Shown piece by piece: positions 43,230-54,028 of a stretch of 64,000 nt of DNA. Under the pieces are notes generated by a model, which saw only the letters and a program-made list of their open reading frames with translations, made no database searches and had not been told where the DNA came from. The translations under genes were made by a program, and so were the position numbers. The stretch spans positions 34,816,576-34,880,575 of the forward strand of contig OZ020593.1 in assembly GCA_963971535.1 (NCBI GenBank). Reading direction: 5' to 3'. The stretch comes from Notolepis coatsorum (taxonomy: Eukaryota > Chordata > Actinopteri > Aulopiformes > Paralepididae). Numbering within the stretch: the stretch's first letter is position 1; each line of letters opens with the position of its first letter.

Positions 43230-43389
43230 TAGTTAATACATAGTCAGAAACACTAACTAACTTTTCTAGACGATTTATTAGGATATCATGGTCGATCATG
43301 TCAAACGCTGCGCTTAGATCTAATAGGACGAGAATTGAGACTTTGTTTGCATCAGAGTTTATTCACTAACTATTTTAGTAAAAGCAGTT
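43230..43389 (-). pseudogene. LINE (L2-type) RT fragment, downstream half, split by DIRS-B
   Basis: Read on the minus strand this gives 'TKIVSE', then after a degenerate part 'ILVLLDLSAAFDMIDHDILI' and 'NRLEKLVSVSD'. 'DLSAAFDMIDHD' is the conserved palm region of L2-type reverse transcriptase. The upstream half is at 48031-48260. Confidence 0.8.
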
Positions 43390-43585
43390 CTATTTCATAC
43401 TGGCTTCCGCTCAGCGTCATTCTGCACTAACCTCACTTCGTGCACAGCACTGAATAAAAAATCCACAATGTACCTTTACATACCGACATCCGTCTGGCCA
43501 CACCCCTATCCGCTTACCTTCATAAGCAGGTGTGTGGTCACCTACTCGCCTCCTTCTTCACTTTCACCACAAGGAAGTGCCTTGG
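43390..43585. repeat. DIRS-B left inverted terminal repeat
   Basis: It shares 'cttaccttcataagcaggtg' and 'cacctactcgcctccttc' with the DIRS-A ITRs. Its outermost 38 bp are repeated inverted at 47762-47799. Confidence 0.82.
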
Positions 43586-46300
43586 TATATACCCCACTTG
43601 ACGAGGTTGTTAGTTGAAGAAAGTTGAGGAAAACAGAAGAACGGGAAGATACGTTGACATTATATCTTTATTTTCTCTCACTATTTTCGAGAAAATACGG
43701 CGATATTGTCTTCGTCACTGGAGTGTCTGGAAGATGATGATCATTCTGACCTCCACCGGCTTTTTCGTATTAGGGGCTCGCGCCGCTGATATACTCCCCA
43801 ACTGCAGTCCTCCTTGCTGCGGCTGGATGGGTATTGACCCTCCGGTCATACAGCTGGACTGTGGGAGGCACCGGCTGTTGTGAGAAATCGGTTGCTTCCG
43901 TGTTGGGTGAGTACTGTTTTGCTTGCAAGCGCTAGTTGTCTGTTTACGCTATGGGGGTTAGCTGACAATTTTACGAAAGCCGACCCCGGACTGGGGTCAT
44001 CTGCTCAGCTTCTTAAGCGGCAGACGGAGGATCTTGGTCTGACGCCCATGATGGTCAACCTAGTGGGCCGCGACCGAGACCTGGTTAAAACCCGGGATTC
44101 TCTGGACGAGCGGATGCTTCTCTGTCCCGTGCAGGCCCCATCTTTCACGTGAATGTGAAAGTACACCCTAAGGCACGAGGAAAAGTGGGCATGGATCTTC
44201 ATTATCGGGAGTTCCATGCTCAAGTCGGCTGCAACCCGGATGGGAATTGTGCCGGCTCCGCTGTATGTCTGGTAAATCACCGTTGAAAACTGTGTTGACA
44301 TTTCTTTTTCTCTTCTCTCTTAGGATGGGGAGGGACTCAGGCGGCGGCCTGTCTGAAGTGTGGCTTGTTATGTCGTTGTGTACAGTTCAGGTGATAGCTG
44401 CTTAGCTGGCGTGCTAGTTTGTGGCCTACTGTGTTAGCCAGTCAGCTGTTAGATGCGGCGCTAGCTCGTTGTGTTTACTAGGCTAGTAAACGTTAGCTTG
44501 TTGCTATCAGTCGGACGGCTGTTAGCTTAATGCTACACTGTTGAAATGTTACTGTGACTATAACATGCCTTAAACACTCTGACTACGACGTCATCTTTGT
44601 CGACCCTACACCCGGGTGCCAGTGCCAGCGAGGACTTCGTCAACATGGAGAACGGCGGTTGGGTGGCGTAGCGGACATACCCTCGTCACCAACGCAGGAG
44701 ATGCTGGGTTCGACTCGGTGTCCCGTTAACCGGTGTTCCTGACCGGACTTTAAACACTTCTTCTTTTCTTCCCTTCTAAATGTTTTGTAATAACGATGTT
44801 TCCAAAACATGTGTTGCTGCAATACATTGAGGATACGACGCGTGTTGTGTGTGAATTGTCTTGTCACTGGTATAGCTTCTCTCTCCATAGTAAATCAGCA
44901 TTTTTTTTTACATGCGTAAAAATGAACTGGTTGGTTGTGATGATAACATGTGTGTTCATGTAACGTGGGTGAACTCACAACTAAGAGGGTTAGTTAACCT
45001 GTGAAGCTATGCTTAGTGACATGTGATTGAGGAATGAATCTTTTTCTCAGCCTGTGATGACAATGAACAGCATGTTCACATATTAACAGGGGTGCCTGTT
45101 CACCTTGGTCGTATCAAGGGTAAGATAGGAGGGGTGACCCCCCCGGTTTCCCTGGGGCTTCCCCCCCCTCCTCTCAGACATGTTGTTTACATGTTGTGTC
45201 ACTGTGTTTGTGGGGATATGATGTAACCCTCAGCTTAAGTTGCTGGGGTTGTGCTTCCGCTTGAGAAACTATATTTTCCTAAAGAAAAGGTTGTTTGGTC
45301 ACTTATCATGTGTGCTTAGCAAGGTCTGTGGCCATTACATAATCGAGGACTTGTGTCTTCTCTCGTTATGAAAAACGGCGTTCCTCTGTAGTAAGAGTGT
45401 ACTTTGCCATTTTTTGTTGTGATGAAGGGTTGTGTGTGTCGTTGTGATCTACAACTGGGTTAGGTTTGGTCCACAGAAGCACATGTGTAAGTCTGGACCG
45501 GGGCTCTTAAAGGGGCCCTCTCTGTTCTGTGTTTTTCCTTAGTAAAACTCAGATAGCAGGTTAGCACATGAGCTATGTGAAGCTGCTAATGCTTCATGTA
45601 GCAGGCTATGACTGGGTCATGGCTCTATTTTGTCATTACATCGTATCAGGTGTTAGATTCTGATCAATCTGGCCAGTATCACGTCTTCTTGTGTTATCCT
45701 CTCTACATCCAATTCCTCTGCGTTGTGTAATTTTAATGGTCCTGACGTCTCAGATACTGGCTGAATATAATCCGTATCTCTCCCCGTTAGTACGATCCGC
45801 AAACCATAATAATTCTCCACCTTCGTAAGAATTCGACACTTTGACACAGTGTAATACCTTATAAGGAGAAGAGTTGTTTATTGATATAAACAGAAGCCTC
45901 AGCCCAGATGTTATCCGACTGTATTTTCATTGCTATCGTCTCTGCTGTTATTCAGTCCAATAGTGGTCAGGCCTGGTCGTTAGCCTGAACCCTCCTTGTG
46001 TTAGCCGAAGCTAATGATGATGTGTCATTCTCCTGTGTTTCTTTCTTTTTTAAATAAAAAGAGGAAAGAACATGAAGCACGACGGCTCCTTGTCGTTCTC
46101 CCAGGCGACTTGGAGGAACAATGTCTGGTGTCTTGTTAGACTATCCATTGATGTGTTTGGGTCTCGACGCGTACATAGTGCTGGCTCTAGGTGTTTCTGA
46201 TAAGAATCACGCATTAGGCTGGTACGCCTTGGTTGCTCGTTATTAAAACGGCGTTTTTATAGGGCAACTGGGATGGAGGTTTTCTCTTCCGAGCGCCTGT
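43586..46300 (+). other. DIRS-B cargo of unknown nature
   Basis: This occupies the place of gag in DIRS-A but is not similar to it. Short frames exist: 43614-43883; 43880-44152; and a non-ATG frame at about 44090-44280 with pieces such as 'FHVNVKVHPKARGKVGMDLH' and 'AQVGCNPDGNCAG'. None carries a family motif that I know. Donor-like 'ggtgagta' (43907) and acceptor-like 'tctctcttag' (44320) words occur. It may be captured host sequence, or non-coding. Confidence 0.35.
44653..44742 (+). mobile_element. tRNA-like SINE head fragment
   Basis: 'ggttgggtggcgtagcggac' (box-A-like) and 'tgggttcgactcggtg' (box-B-like) match the heads of the SINEs at 16727-17187 (minus) and 51586-52060. No body or tail follows. 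It lies inside DIRS-B. Confidence 0.6.
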
Positions 46301-47750
46301 TACTAGGTCTCGACGAATTCTCGTTCATATCTGGGGGATGTTAACGGAATAGATCAAAACATAGGTAGAGGGGTCTCACGCCCTTGGGGTGGGCCACTGA
46401 GCGCGGTACGAATGGGACCGTCTGGGTGGCGCCCTCTTTTCATGCTTTAGATCGACACGCGTACCCGTTGTCCGCCGGGGACGTAGATCTGCTGTTCTGG
46501 TACCCTGAGGGACTTGTGCTTTTTTCGGGGGGAAAAATGCCGGGTCGGCCCGGGTGTCACAGGGTTGGGCGTTATGGAGACCCTTTGTTGGGTACACGTT
46601 GTACCTGGCCCTATCATGAAGGGGCTGGTTCTCCTCTATTTTCGCTCCTCTCTCACGCATGGCGAAGAGGGGGCTGTTGGGGTGGTCTTCTGGACCTCCT
46701 CTGGTAGCCCTGTGTGCTTCCCGAGCCGCCAAGCCCGGTCCGAAGTTGTGTTTCGTCGACCCGTAGGCCTGGAATAACCCTTTTTGAAAACTGAAACACT
46801 GCGGTATAGCCAGTGTATACCCGCAGGTGTGTTTTGGAGTTTGTGGTACCAAGAGGGTGGTTGATTCCCTGGTGTGTTGGAGCAGAGTCAACTCCCGGGT
46901 TACCCGGTTGAGTGTGCCCCTGCACGTTCATGATGTCTGCCAATCGTGTCAGCCTTCTCTGCCTCGACCCCTCTGGGTGGGGGTTTTTGGTGGAGGCTTT
47001 GTCATGGTGCGCAACAATGCCAGCATACGCCCCTTCCGCCGGGGTGCTGTTTTCAGTTGACCCCTTTGGCGCCTGTCTCGTACGCAGTGCTCCAGGCTCG
47101 GGTCTAAAGCCTGATGCCTGGTTTAAGGGATCGACCCCTCTGGGGTCGTCTCCCCAGTGCACTGCCTGCTTCCGTTATGGTTAGCCTTTTGAGTGCTTCA
47201 AGTTACGGCCATGCTGACTGCCTGTGTTGCAGGGTCAGTGTGCTAGGCGGCGTACTAGTGGGGGGAAGGGCCCGCTCTTGGAGGGGCCCTGTCCGAATAC
47301 GCTGGCGATGTGGGGGGCGATTTCACTAAGTGACCGCCTGGTGAGGTCTAGATGCTTGGCGTCATTGACCTCTCCGGGCCCCCTTTTCCCAGGGGATCCA
47401 GTCCCTTCAGTGGGTCTGGGTCTTCCTTCGCGCTCCGCTGCTACGGCCTTGCCACGGGGTTGAGTTTGCTCTTGACTTTTGGGGGCAGTAACGAGGTTTG
47501 TTCCTTCCGTTCGTTCACTGGTGGCATGCGGGTTGTGCGTGTGCGTAGTCGTGGGGTCAAGCCACGGTCTGCTCACCCTGTGCGTTGAGTTGCTCGAGTT
47601 CCTCTTCACACGGTCGGATCCGTCTCCCTCCCGTCCTCCAATAGGGAGGGTATCCTTCCATTAGGGAGGGTAGGGGGGCTCGGTCCTCTCCGGTCTGATG
47701 GTTGTGGGGGGCCTCAGCGGGGTACATTTGTCGAGCTTCTGGCTCCCGCT
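46301..47750 (+). other. DIRS-B inner segment shared with DIRS-A
   Basis: Many stretches match 4440-6080 of DIRS-A in opposite orientation, for example 'ggggtctcacgccctt', 'gatctgctgttctggtaccc' and 'cgtgttgcagggtcagtgtg'-like words. It has numerous overlapping open frames in all phases but no consistent protein between copies. It is probably a non-coding 3' region. Confidence 0.55.
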
Positions 47751-47761
47751 CAGCTCCTGTT

Positions 47762-47855
47762 GTGCAGAATGACGCTGAGCGGAAGCCAGTATGAAATAGA
47801 ACGTAAGGTTATGTATATAACCAAGTTCTATGAATACTGGTGACGCTCAGCGTCA
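47762..47855. repeat. DIRS-B internal complementary region
   Basis: A 38-bp inverse of the left end and a 56-bp inverse of the right end are abutted on AAC. With the right end it forms a perfect 56-bp stem (47800-47855 with 47975-48030). Confidence 0.85.
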
Positions 47856-48030
47856 GGACGCCACTGCGGCCCTTGACCTCGCCTTGTGGTGAAAGGTTGG
47901 GAAGGAGGCGAGTAGGTGATTTTGATTGTGGATTTTTTATTCAGTGCTGTGCACGAAGTGAGGTTAGTGCAGAATGACGCTGAGCGTCACCAGTATTCAT
48001 AGAACTTGGTTATATACATAACCTTACGTT

Positions 48031-48260
48031 TCAGTGCTATGGTGCGTTCTGAAGCCTGATTGAAATTCCTCCATGATTTTGTTTTCTTTGAGAAAGGAGT
48101 TTATTTGTATTGAGACAATTTTTTCAAGTATCTTGCTGATGAATGGGAGGTTGGATATTGGCCTATAGTTGGTTAGTACTGTCTAGTTTGGGTTTCTTTA
48201 GTAAGGGTCTTACGACAGCTGTTTTGAATGTGTCTGGGAAAATGCCTGTCAGAAGCGATG
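48031..48260 (-). pseudogene. LINE (L2-type) RT fragment, upstream half, split by DIRS-B
   Basis: Read on the minus strand this gives 'GIFPDTFKTAVVRPLLKKPK', then after a shift 'NYRPISNLPFISK'-like and 'ENKIMEEFQSGFRTHHSTE' pieces. The last residue codon joins exactly to the Thr-Ala codons at 43389 across DIRS-B. These pieces are the fingers region of L2-type reverse transcriptase. Confidence 0.78.
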
Positions 48261-48631
48261 TACTGTATTTATAATATTTAGGACATGACTTGCAATACTC
48301 TCGAATATTCGCTTAAAAAATTTAAGATAGTTAGATATTGTATTTTAGCAGCTATATCCAAGTACCCTCAGAATAGTGCAGAAAACAAACGTAAATGTCA
48401 TTATGTTAATCTGCCTGCTCTTTGACACCATTTTGGGCAGCATAGGAAACTAATACTAATAGTATGACAAGCAGGCAAACATAATATATATCTCAGAATA
48501 ACATCTCTCTCTCTCATTCACTCCCTTGTTTTCTATGTCTGCTACATACTAGGGAGAGAAGGCCGACTCAGTGAGGGAGACATTGGTTATGAGCCCTGGG
48601 TTTCCTTGTCTGGAATTAAAATGCTAATTTA

Positions 48632-48674
<43 letters not shown>

Positions 48675-49621
48675 TTAGAAGGGCTGTCTGTGGGAAATGT
48701 CATTTATCCTCATGGAAGTAATAATGTCTGTGACAAACCTGCGCTTGGACATGTTGGCACCCAGTACCACTATCACCTTGCCACAGTAGATCAAGTTTTA
48801 TGAGCGACAAGCAAGGTTGAGTGATTGGGTCCACACTGGGTTGAGGAATAACATATTTAATTTAACAGGAAGAACGCAATCAGTTCACAACTAATAGTAA
48901 TTTGAGTTCATTCGTTTGTGGGAAAGACACAGGAATTAGATTACAGACTGAAAGAATTCTGAAGGCAAAGGGGCATTTATAATGTAAATTAAATACAAAA
49001 AAAAAAACGTTTGTAAACTTGTAAACAATGCTTAATCCTGGTGTCTCCACCATTACTCCAGTCTGCACCCAGTGATATGTATTGCATAGTGGTAGTGTAT
49101 TTAATTCCAGAGTACATGCTCTACAAGCGTTCCACTAAAACAGAGCAGTGTTTCTGCTGGTGTTTTGAAAGTGTTTGGAGGGTGTTTACTCAATGAGACA
49201 GTGGCTGTGAAAAACACCATTTATTTGGGGTTTGTGTTTATTTTTCAAGCATGTTTCGTTCATGTTCATGTTTAGTCATATTGCCATCTAAGTGTTTGCT
49301 GTTTATATTTTAACATGCTCCACAAATGTAATGTGGCCTACACATGCCACCATACAGTATATTATAGCGATCTATATATAGCATCTATATGCATATATAT
49401 GGATCTGTGACGTGTTTACAAGTTTGAGTTTGGGGGTTCAGTGCCTTGCTCAAGGCAGGATGATGGATACCAGCTACCATTCAGTCACCAATTCACAACT
49501 GGAATACACCCTTTTGTCTTGTGCCTTTTGTTACTGGCTGGCCTCTTGACCTCTAGGTCATCCTGACGACCATGATATTTTTGGGTTGGAATTTCAATAT
49601 TAAAATCAAGGTACTGACTGA
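48261..49621. other. Unassigned intergenic sequence
   Basis: It contains the (AC)n microsatellite at 48633-48673. Nothing else is assignable. Confidence 0.4.
48633..48673. repeat. (AC)n microsatellite
   Basis: About 20 AC dinucleotides occur without interruption. Confidence 0.95.
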
Positions 49622-51020
49622 TTGATATTCATTGTTTCACAGAAGGGTGTTGCTGATGGCATCAGATTTACTTTAGAGGAAGTAATTCACCTGCTCTTGC
49701 ACCCAGTTGACTATAGTTCAGCTTTCAACACCATAGTCCCCACCAGACTGGTTGACAAGCTGATTGAGCTGGGTTTGAGCGCCTGGATCCTGGACTTTCT
49801 GACCGATAGGCCCCAGGCGGTCAGGGTGGGTGGACACACCTAACTCAATCACCCTAAGCATCGGGTCCCACCAGGGCTGTGTTCTCAGCCCCCTGCTGTA
49901 TTCACTGTACACACATGACTGTGTGGCCAGTTACTGAAGTTTGCAGACGACACGGTGGTGGTGGGGCTGATCTCTAACAATGACGAGAAGGCCTACCGGG
50001 AGGAGGTTGATGTACTGGCACGCTGGTGCCGGGATAACAGCCTACTCCTGAACATTGGTAAAACCAAGGAGCTGATCGTGGATTTTAGAAGAATACAGCA
50101 GGGGACACAGAAGCCACTGTGGATAAATGGGGCTATTGTAGACAGGGTGAGCAGTTTGAAGTAGCTGTGAGTCCACATCACAGAGGACCTGACATGGACA
50201 ACTCATATAGACACTGTGGTAAAAAAGGCAAAACAGTGCCTATACCACCTGAGACAACTAAGGAAGTTCAGAGTATCAGGAATATACCATTCCTTCTATT
50301 CCGGGACTGTAGAGAGCATTCTAACTGGGAACATCACTGCCTGGTTTGGAAACAGCACGGCCCAGGACAGGAAGGCCCTACAGAGAGTGGTGCGCTCAGC
50401 AGAGCGTACTACGGGTACTGCACTACCACCCCTGCAGGATTTATACAATAGGAGGTGCAAATCCAGAGCCTGCAGAATAATGAAGGACCCTCATCACCCC
50501 AACAACAGCCTGTTCAAGCTGCTGCGGTCAGGCAAGCACCTCCACATATACGCAACAAGAACAGAGAGACTAAGGCTCAACTTCTTCCCTCAGGCCATCA
50601 GAACACTGAACACTGATCTCTCCACACACAAGCACACATGAACACACAACACAATATTCTGCTCACACACAAAAGCACCATAGGTCACTTTAAACAACAA
50701 GAAAAGGACACTTTAAACTAAGGAAGATAAAAAAGGACACTAAGAAAATAACTTGTTGTGATTATTGCATAGTATAGTTAGTAACCGCAAGTATAGCATA
50801 GGGACATAGAAGTAAAAACTGTATATTTTATAGTAGTGTACATAGGACCCAGTACCTTTAAGTGATTTATTAACATTATTTTACCATGACTATTCTACTT
50901 ATTTTATTACTATTTACTATTATTACTATTGTATTTTTGCACAATCGTAGGGGGCATGGCCAACCACATTTCACGGTATGCCCTGGTATGTATGTGATGA
51001 ATAAACTCTTGAATCTTGAC
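49622..51020 (+). pseudogene. LINE (CR1/Rex-type) reverse-transcriptase C-terminal half and 3' UTR
   Basis: The pieces in order are '[19 protein letters not shown]', '[17 protein letters not shown]', a 'GCVLSPLLYSLYTHDC' piece, 'KFADDTVVVGLISNNDEKAY' with the catalytic FADD, 'WCRDNSLLLNIGKTKELIVD', 'VKKAKQCLYHLRQLRKF', 'WFGNSTAQDRKALQRVVRSA' and 'FFPQAIRTLNT'. Three phases are used, with at least two shifts and several stops. The 3' end is near 51020 ('gaataaactcttgaatcttg'). The 5' half is missing. It is better preserved than the minus-strand relative at 21600-22230. Confidence 0.85.
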
Positions 51021-51370
51021 AGTAGTGACTTTTTACATCCAACCCATCATGCCAAAGTCTGGAGAAAAATTGCAACAAACAAAGGAAATTATAATACAAC
51101 ATGAATACAAATATAGTTTCTAAAGGCTGCTATTCATTCCATTTTAGTGTTGATGTAACAGGGTTAGTTTTGCCACTGTTTCCATTTGCCACTGTATGAA
51201 TATGCTATTGTGAGGTATTTTTCAATTGGTTGGAAATGTGCCCGCTTGTAGATGGGGGAGGAGTCACCCTGTTCCTCCTCCCAGTTTGGTTTTGCTCTGC
51301 AAGCTGTAGGTCATGTTAAAAGTACTGTTCTGTAATTACATTTTCTAAGTTGTGAGCGTTCATTTATAAA
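51021..51370. other. Unassigned intergenic sequence
   Basis: No feature is seen. Confidence 0.4.
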
Positions 51371-51585
51371 AGGACCTGGTAGAATATGATATGTATAATG
51401 TTAAACTACAAGGACCTGGTAGAATATGATATGTATAATGTAAACCTACAAGGATCTGGTAGAATACTATATGTATAATGTTAAACTACAAGGACCTGGT
51501 AGAATATGATATGTATAATGTAAAACTACAAGGATCTGGTGGAATATTATATGTATAATGTTACACTACAAGACTGGTAGAATAT
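51371..51585 (+). repeat. 40-bp minisatellite, left block
   Basis: Five full units start at 51371, 51411, 51451, 51491 and 51531, and a sixth, partial unit follows. The unit starts 'aggacctggtagaatatgat'. Alternate units carry C or T at the fifth base, which suggests duplication of a two-unit block. It is interrupted by the SINE at 51586. Confidence 0.92.
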
Positions 51586-52072
51586 TGGGTGGCTGGGTGG
51601 CGCAGCGGACTAAGCGTTTGTCACCAACGCGAGAGACATTGGTATCGAATCCGGCTGTCGGCGTTGCCTCCGGCTTAGCCGGCCGTCATACTGGCTCAAT
51701 TGGCAGAGTCAGCGGGAGGGAAGCTGGTGGGTGGTAATCTGGTTGTTGTAAACAGCGACTCCTACAGTCGGTCAGGGCGCCTGCACAGCGAGGAAGGGAG
51801 ATGGTGAGGGTAGTGTGAGCCTCCCACACGTTACACCTCGCCAATGAGAGTCCGCGCTGGCAGGTGAAAAGAAGTGGCTGGCTGACTCCGCATGTATCGG
51901 AGGGGACATGTGATAGTATCTATCAACCCTCCCTAGACGACCAGTGGGGGGCACATGCGAGCAACAACCAGGAAGGGGGGAATTGGCATGACTAAATTGG
52001 GATGGGGAGAAAAACACTGAAAAACAGGTGGAAAAATAGTGAAAAAAAAGAAAAAAGGAGCTGGTAGAATAT
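51574..52072 (+). mobile_element. tRNA-derived SINE with 12-bp target duplication
   Basis: Body 51586-52060. 'CTGGTAGAATAT' flanks both sides (51574-51585 and 52061-52072). The head has the box-A-like 'gggtggcgcagcggact' and the box-B 'ggtatcgaatccgg'. The tail is A-rich (about 52041-52056). It is the same family as 16727-17187. It landed inside the 40-bp minisatellite. Confidence 0.88.
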
Positions 52073-52162
52073 AATGTTAAACTACAAGGATCTGGTAGAA
52101 TATGATATGTGTAATGAAGGATCTGGTAGAATATGATATGTATAATGTTAAACTACAAGGAA
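52061..52162 (+). repeat. 40-bp minisatellite, right block
   Basis: About three units, two of them shortened, continue the array beyond the SINE. Confidence 0.85.
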
Positions 52163-53004
52163 AACAAGACACAGGTGTGGTTGAGCTGTATAAAGGTGTT
52201 ACGGTATGATTGTCAGCAGTCTACTTAGCAGGTTGTGCTACCGTTGTAATATAATTGCGCTTCATGTAGCTCATGGCGAATGAGAGTATTTGTATTATTA
52301 GCGTATTTCTTTATTATTGTAGCTCATGAAAACTACCTTGGTGTGGAGCCCACCTGATATTGTGTCTTGTGCATCCATATCACCAGATCATCAGAATAAA
52401 TCTATACATGAGCGGAGAATCATTGGACTGAATCTTATTTACACAACGCTGAATCACGTCTGTTACATTTACTGTATTTATGTCCTCTTTAGTCAATGGT
52501 GGCATGCAACACTACCTGTCCAAAGGGCATTATGTCACAACGCAGCAACTCAGGCTGAAGAGATTCACCTCCAACTTTCCAACGTTGTTAATCCGACCAT
52601 TCATTTGATATTTCCAGGTGGGGAACTCGTTAATTGGATAAACCAAACATAGTTCCTTTTTTTGTTCATGTGAGATAGAGATTCAGAGATTGGTGAAACT
52701 GAAGAGCACAGGCTCCCTGGCAACATTATTTGAGAAAGGCGATGAGGTGATGCTGAAAATTTCCCATATTTCAGTGCTCGTTGAGAGACACCCAATTACA
52801 GTTCACCCAATAAATTATTGATTGGTCTGTGTGCAGTGTTATACCAGCACATTAATCTTACATAGTGTCACATTCTTGATTAGCCTTAACAAATTACATT
52901 TCGTTTGGAAAAATATATATTTTGGAAGTGCTCTTAGTGCAATGTACTATCATGAGCAGATATTTAAGTGAATGAGCCATTACAATTGAGAAAAAACGCC
53001 CATA
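52163..53004. other. Unassigned intergenic sequence
   Basis: No coding or repeat boundary is recognised. Confidence 0.4.
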
Positions 53005-53927
53005 TTAAAGGAACGGTATGTGAAATGTGCCTGCCGTCTTCTCCAGAGTCACACAAGAAGATAGATACCAGTTTCCTCTAAAATAAGATTACCTGTATTA
53101 CTGAATCATATGTACTATGTAATGTAATGTAGACATACTGTATGCAGCTTAAGACAGCACCAAATAAATAAACCAGTTGTAACTACAACAAACATACACA
53201 CAAAACAAAGCATACAGGACACATCATTTCACATGATTACAGAGGCCTGTATTCAAACTCCTACATGTGATTCGCCTGGCAGTGACATTAAGTAGGCCTA
53301 AATCTAACCATGGTCATTGGTCAATAACATTAATGGGATTTCTATTTTTACAAAAATGTCACAAAGGCTCCCCAACATTTGACCTCTCTTTCTGAGATGA
53401 AACATGATATTTTCTGAAGTTAAGTACGATGAACTCTAAGCAATTGGGACACTAGGGGGCGATAAAGACTTTTCCGGTCCTGTCTTTTTTGCTACAATGA
53501 TGACAAAAGTGCTTGCTTTCAAAATAATGTTTATTTAAGAAACCGGGAAACACATTTGTGTGTATATGCATGCTATATAATGCATTATTAACAGGTGTTT
53601 CAGGTCTAAATGGCTTAACGGAACGTAAACCAATCCCGGTCACCCTCTTTATCTGGGAACGCCCAAACCCAACTTCGGTCACGCCCCATCTTGCGCGGCA
53701 TTCTGGATCTTTCCTCACAGCCCCACCAGATTTTGACGTCGAAAGGTAGGTGATATGAAATCATACTTATTTTAGAGTATATATATCAAATTTCATGAGT
53801 ATTCATCTATATTTAGTCATCTAAAGACTACTAGATGTGAACGTTTGTACCACTGCAACATTATAATTGTTCGAATGTGTTCGGGGCGACGCTGTTTTCC
53901 AAGTAAAAGTAGCATCCTGTTCCTTAA
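53005..53927. mobile_element. Candidate TTAA-flanked MITE
   Basis: TTAA lies at 53005-53008 and 53924-53927. The ends 'AGGAACGGTATG' and the complement of 'CATCCTGTTCC' are similar but not identical. There is no transposase. The pairing is tentative. Confidence 0.35.
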
Positions 53928-54028
53928 ACATGAACTCCCACTCGCCCCAAGATGAAGTCAGATCGTTTGTTTATGTTGCTAGCATATATAGTCAGTGTTT
54001 TGTCCGACGAAATGTGTTGTACATTTGT

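Larger units (their letters stand above)
43390..48030 (+). mobile_element. DIRS-type element, non-autonomous (DIRS-B)
   Basis: Inverted terminal repeats occupy 43390-43585 and 47868-48030; the right one lacks a middle piece. The internal complementary region at 47762-47855 is an exact inverse of 43390-43427 (38 bp) followed by an exact inverse of 47975-48030 (56 bp), meeting on AAC/GTT. The left flank ends GTT (43387-43389) and the element ends GTT (48028-48030), with no target duplication. Removing it restores a LINE reading frame. There is no gag or pol frame. Length 4,641 bp. The termini are related to DIRS-A but clearly diverged. Confidence 0.85.

Noticed and set aside
42616-43299. 227-codon minus-strand open frame as a possible host gene
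   Set aside because: Only its first ~20 codons match anything (LINE reverse transcriptase). The rest has no motif and begins beyond a TTAA junction. It is a chance frame across an insertion border.
51371-51585. CRISPR-like array
   Set aside because: Units are directly abutting 40-mers with no unique spacers, in a eukaryotic genome. This is a minisatellite.
51590-51670. tRNA gene at the box A/box B sequence
   Set aside because: It is the head of a SINE. There is no clean cloverleaf, and it continues into a SINE body with an A-rich tail and a target duplication. The same applies to 17110-17187 and 44653-44742.
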